Assembly (NCBI GenBank): GCA_025354615.1
Contig: JANXMO010000647.1
Span: 1 to 7,148 of the forward strand
DNA: 7,148 nt
From: Burkholderiales bacterium
Lineage (GTDB): Bacteria; Pseudomonadota; Gammaproteobacteria; Burkholderiales; Burkholderiaceae_C
Direction: 5' to 3'
The position numbers and the translations under genes were made by a program. Positions 6,733 to 7,148 of the stretch are shown one piece after another. Numbering within the stretch: the first letter of the stretch is position 1; every line of letters begins with the position of its first letter. The notes below the pieces were generated by a model. It made no database searches. It worked only from the letters and a program-made list of their open reading frames with translations, and had not been told where the DNA came from.

Positions 6733-7148
6733 GTGCGCTTTTACTTCACTGGCCAGCCGGTCAGCCAGCGCTGCGTGCTCGTCTTCCTGAACGATTTCTT
6801 TGTCGCAGGGCATCTTCTGCAGGATCGACATCGCAGATTCAAACGCGGGCATCAGCGCGTCATCGTCAGGCCTCGCCACCAGCATGTACAGCCGGAAGTT
6901 ATCCAGCGTTCCATTCACGCTGGTAATCTGGCCGAGCAGCTTGTGCGCTTTGTCCTTGATGGTCTCGGCCGCAGCCATGTCGAACGAAATTGGCTCCACG
7001 CAATGCCAGACGCCGTTTTTCCATGCATGTTCGAATCGAATTTCGTCACCCTGAACAGAGATCGTCTTTGGCTCGAAGTACCTCAACAGCCGTCGTTGCT
7101 CCAGGTCGCGCTTGAAGTTGCGCCACACGTCATCGTCCGTCCGTCGCA
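6706..7148 (-). CDS. DUF3037-like protein, 5' end beyond the window
   Basis: The minus frame is open from the right edge to TGA 6708-6706, giving 147 residues without a start. GTG 7128 lies inside the open frame (preceded by ...TDDD), so it need not be the start. Visible stretches are WRNFKRDLEQRRLLRYF, then HAWKNGVWHCVEPISFD, then IKDKAHKLLGQI, then FRLYMLVARPDDDALMPAFE and a charged C-terminus. The HAWKNG-W-C-EPISFD and IKDKA-LG combination is what I associate with the C-terminal part of DUF3037 proteins, roughly 250-300 residues long and of unknown function, often beside HipA-like kinase genes; that neighbour would lie outside this window. It looks intact as far as visible. It converges on the RepB-like fragment with a 27-bp overlap, and there is no clear terminator between them. 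It is a conserved hypothetical; the family name is tentative. Confidence 0.7.
   Translation of the reverse strand, partial: RRTDDDVWRNFKRDLEQRRLLRYFEPKTISVQGDEIRFEHAWKNGVWHCVEPISFDMAAAETIKDKAHKLLGQITSVNGTLDNFRLYMLVARPDDDALMPAFESAMSILQKMPCDKEIVQEDEHAALADRLASEVKAHLKQQRLTN

Noticed and set aside
1..7148. CRISPR array, tRNA or rRNA genes
   Set aside because: No regularly spaced direct repeats, and no cloverleaf or rRNA-like sequence recognised on either strand.

Overview
The window is GC-rich throughout. Its gene content (large cytoplasmic hybrid histidine kinases of the HELRNPLAPI / LLDIGLPxMDGYE type, and an HPP/CBS-like relic) suggests a beta-proteobacterium, most likely Burkholderiales. That is an inference from protein style; no marker gene is present.

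Layout. 28-2222 (minus) is a decayed hybrid sensor kinase (PAS-GAF-HisKA-HATPase-receiver). It carries at least five independent lesions: a probable 1-nt loss near 2000, a probable extra copy of a 5-bp repeat at 1961-1976, a 1-nt gain in a C run at 1616-1619, loss of the eight codons holding the phospho-acceptor histidine at 1251/1252, and a 160-bp miniature inverted-repeat element (171-330) in the receiver domain. 2223-2405 is a divergent intergenic region. 2406-6203 (plus) is an intact, very large dual-transmitter kinase (PAS-GAF-HisKA-HATPase-REC-PAS-HisKA-HATPase-REC) with all phosphotransfer residues present. From 6204 on the sequence is a mosaic of remnants: the last 50 codons of a CBS-domain protein (6220-6372, minus), a 34-bp near-perfect palindrome (6409-6442), a short ORF resembling the C-terminal part of RepB/ParB-type partition proteins (6484-6732, plus), and the 3' part of a DUF3037-like gene that runs off the right edge (6706-7148, minus).

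How the parts relate. The two kinase genes are divergent and clearly paralogous in their HisKA-HATPase-receiver portions. The intact copy therefore serves as an internal reference for reading the lesions in the broken one. The intact 3.8-kb neighbour argues against generally poor sequence quality, so most lesions are probably real. The intact kinase has no predicted membrane segment and no DNA-binding output, so it probably feeds a separate phosphotransfer or regulator protein not in this window.

The most interesting items are the MITE-like element, placed exactly in a CTAG target with TA duplication, the surgical loss of the H-box, and the palindrome with integron-like end boxes at the gene-remnant junction. 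I did not find a convincing new multi-gene system.
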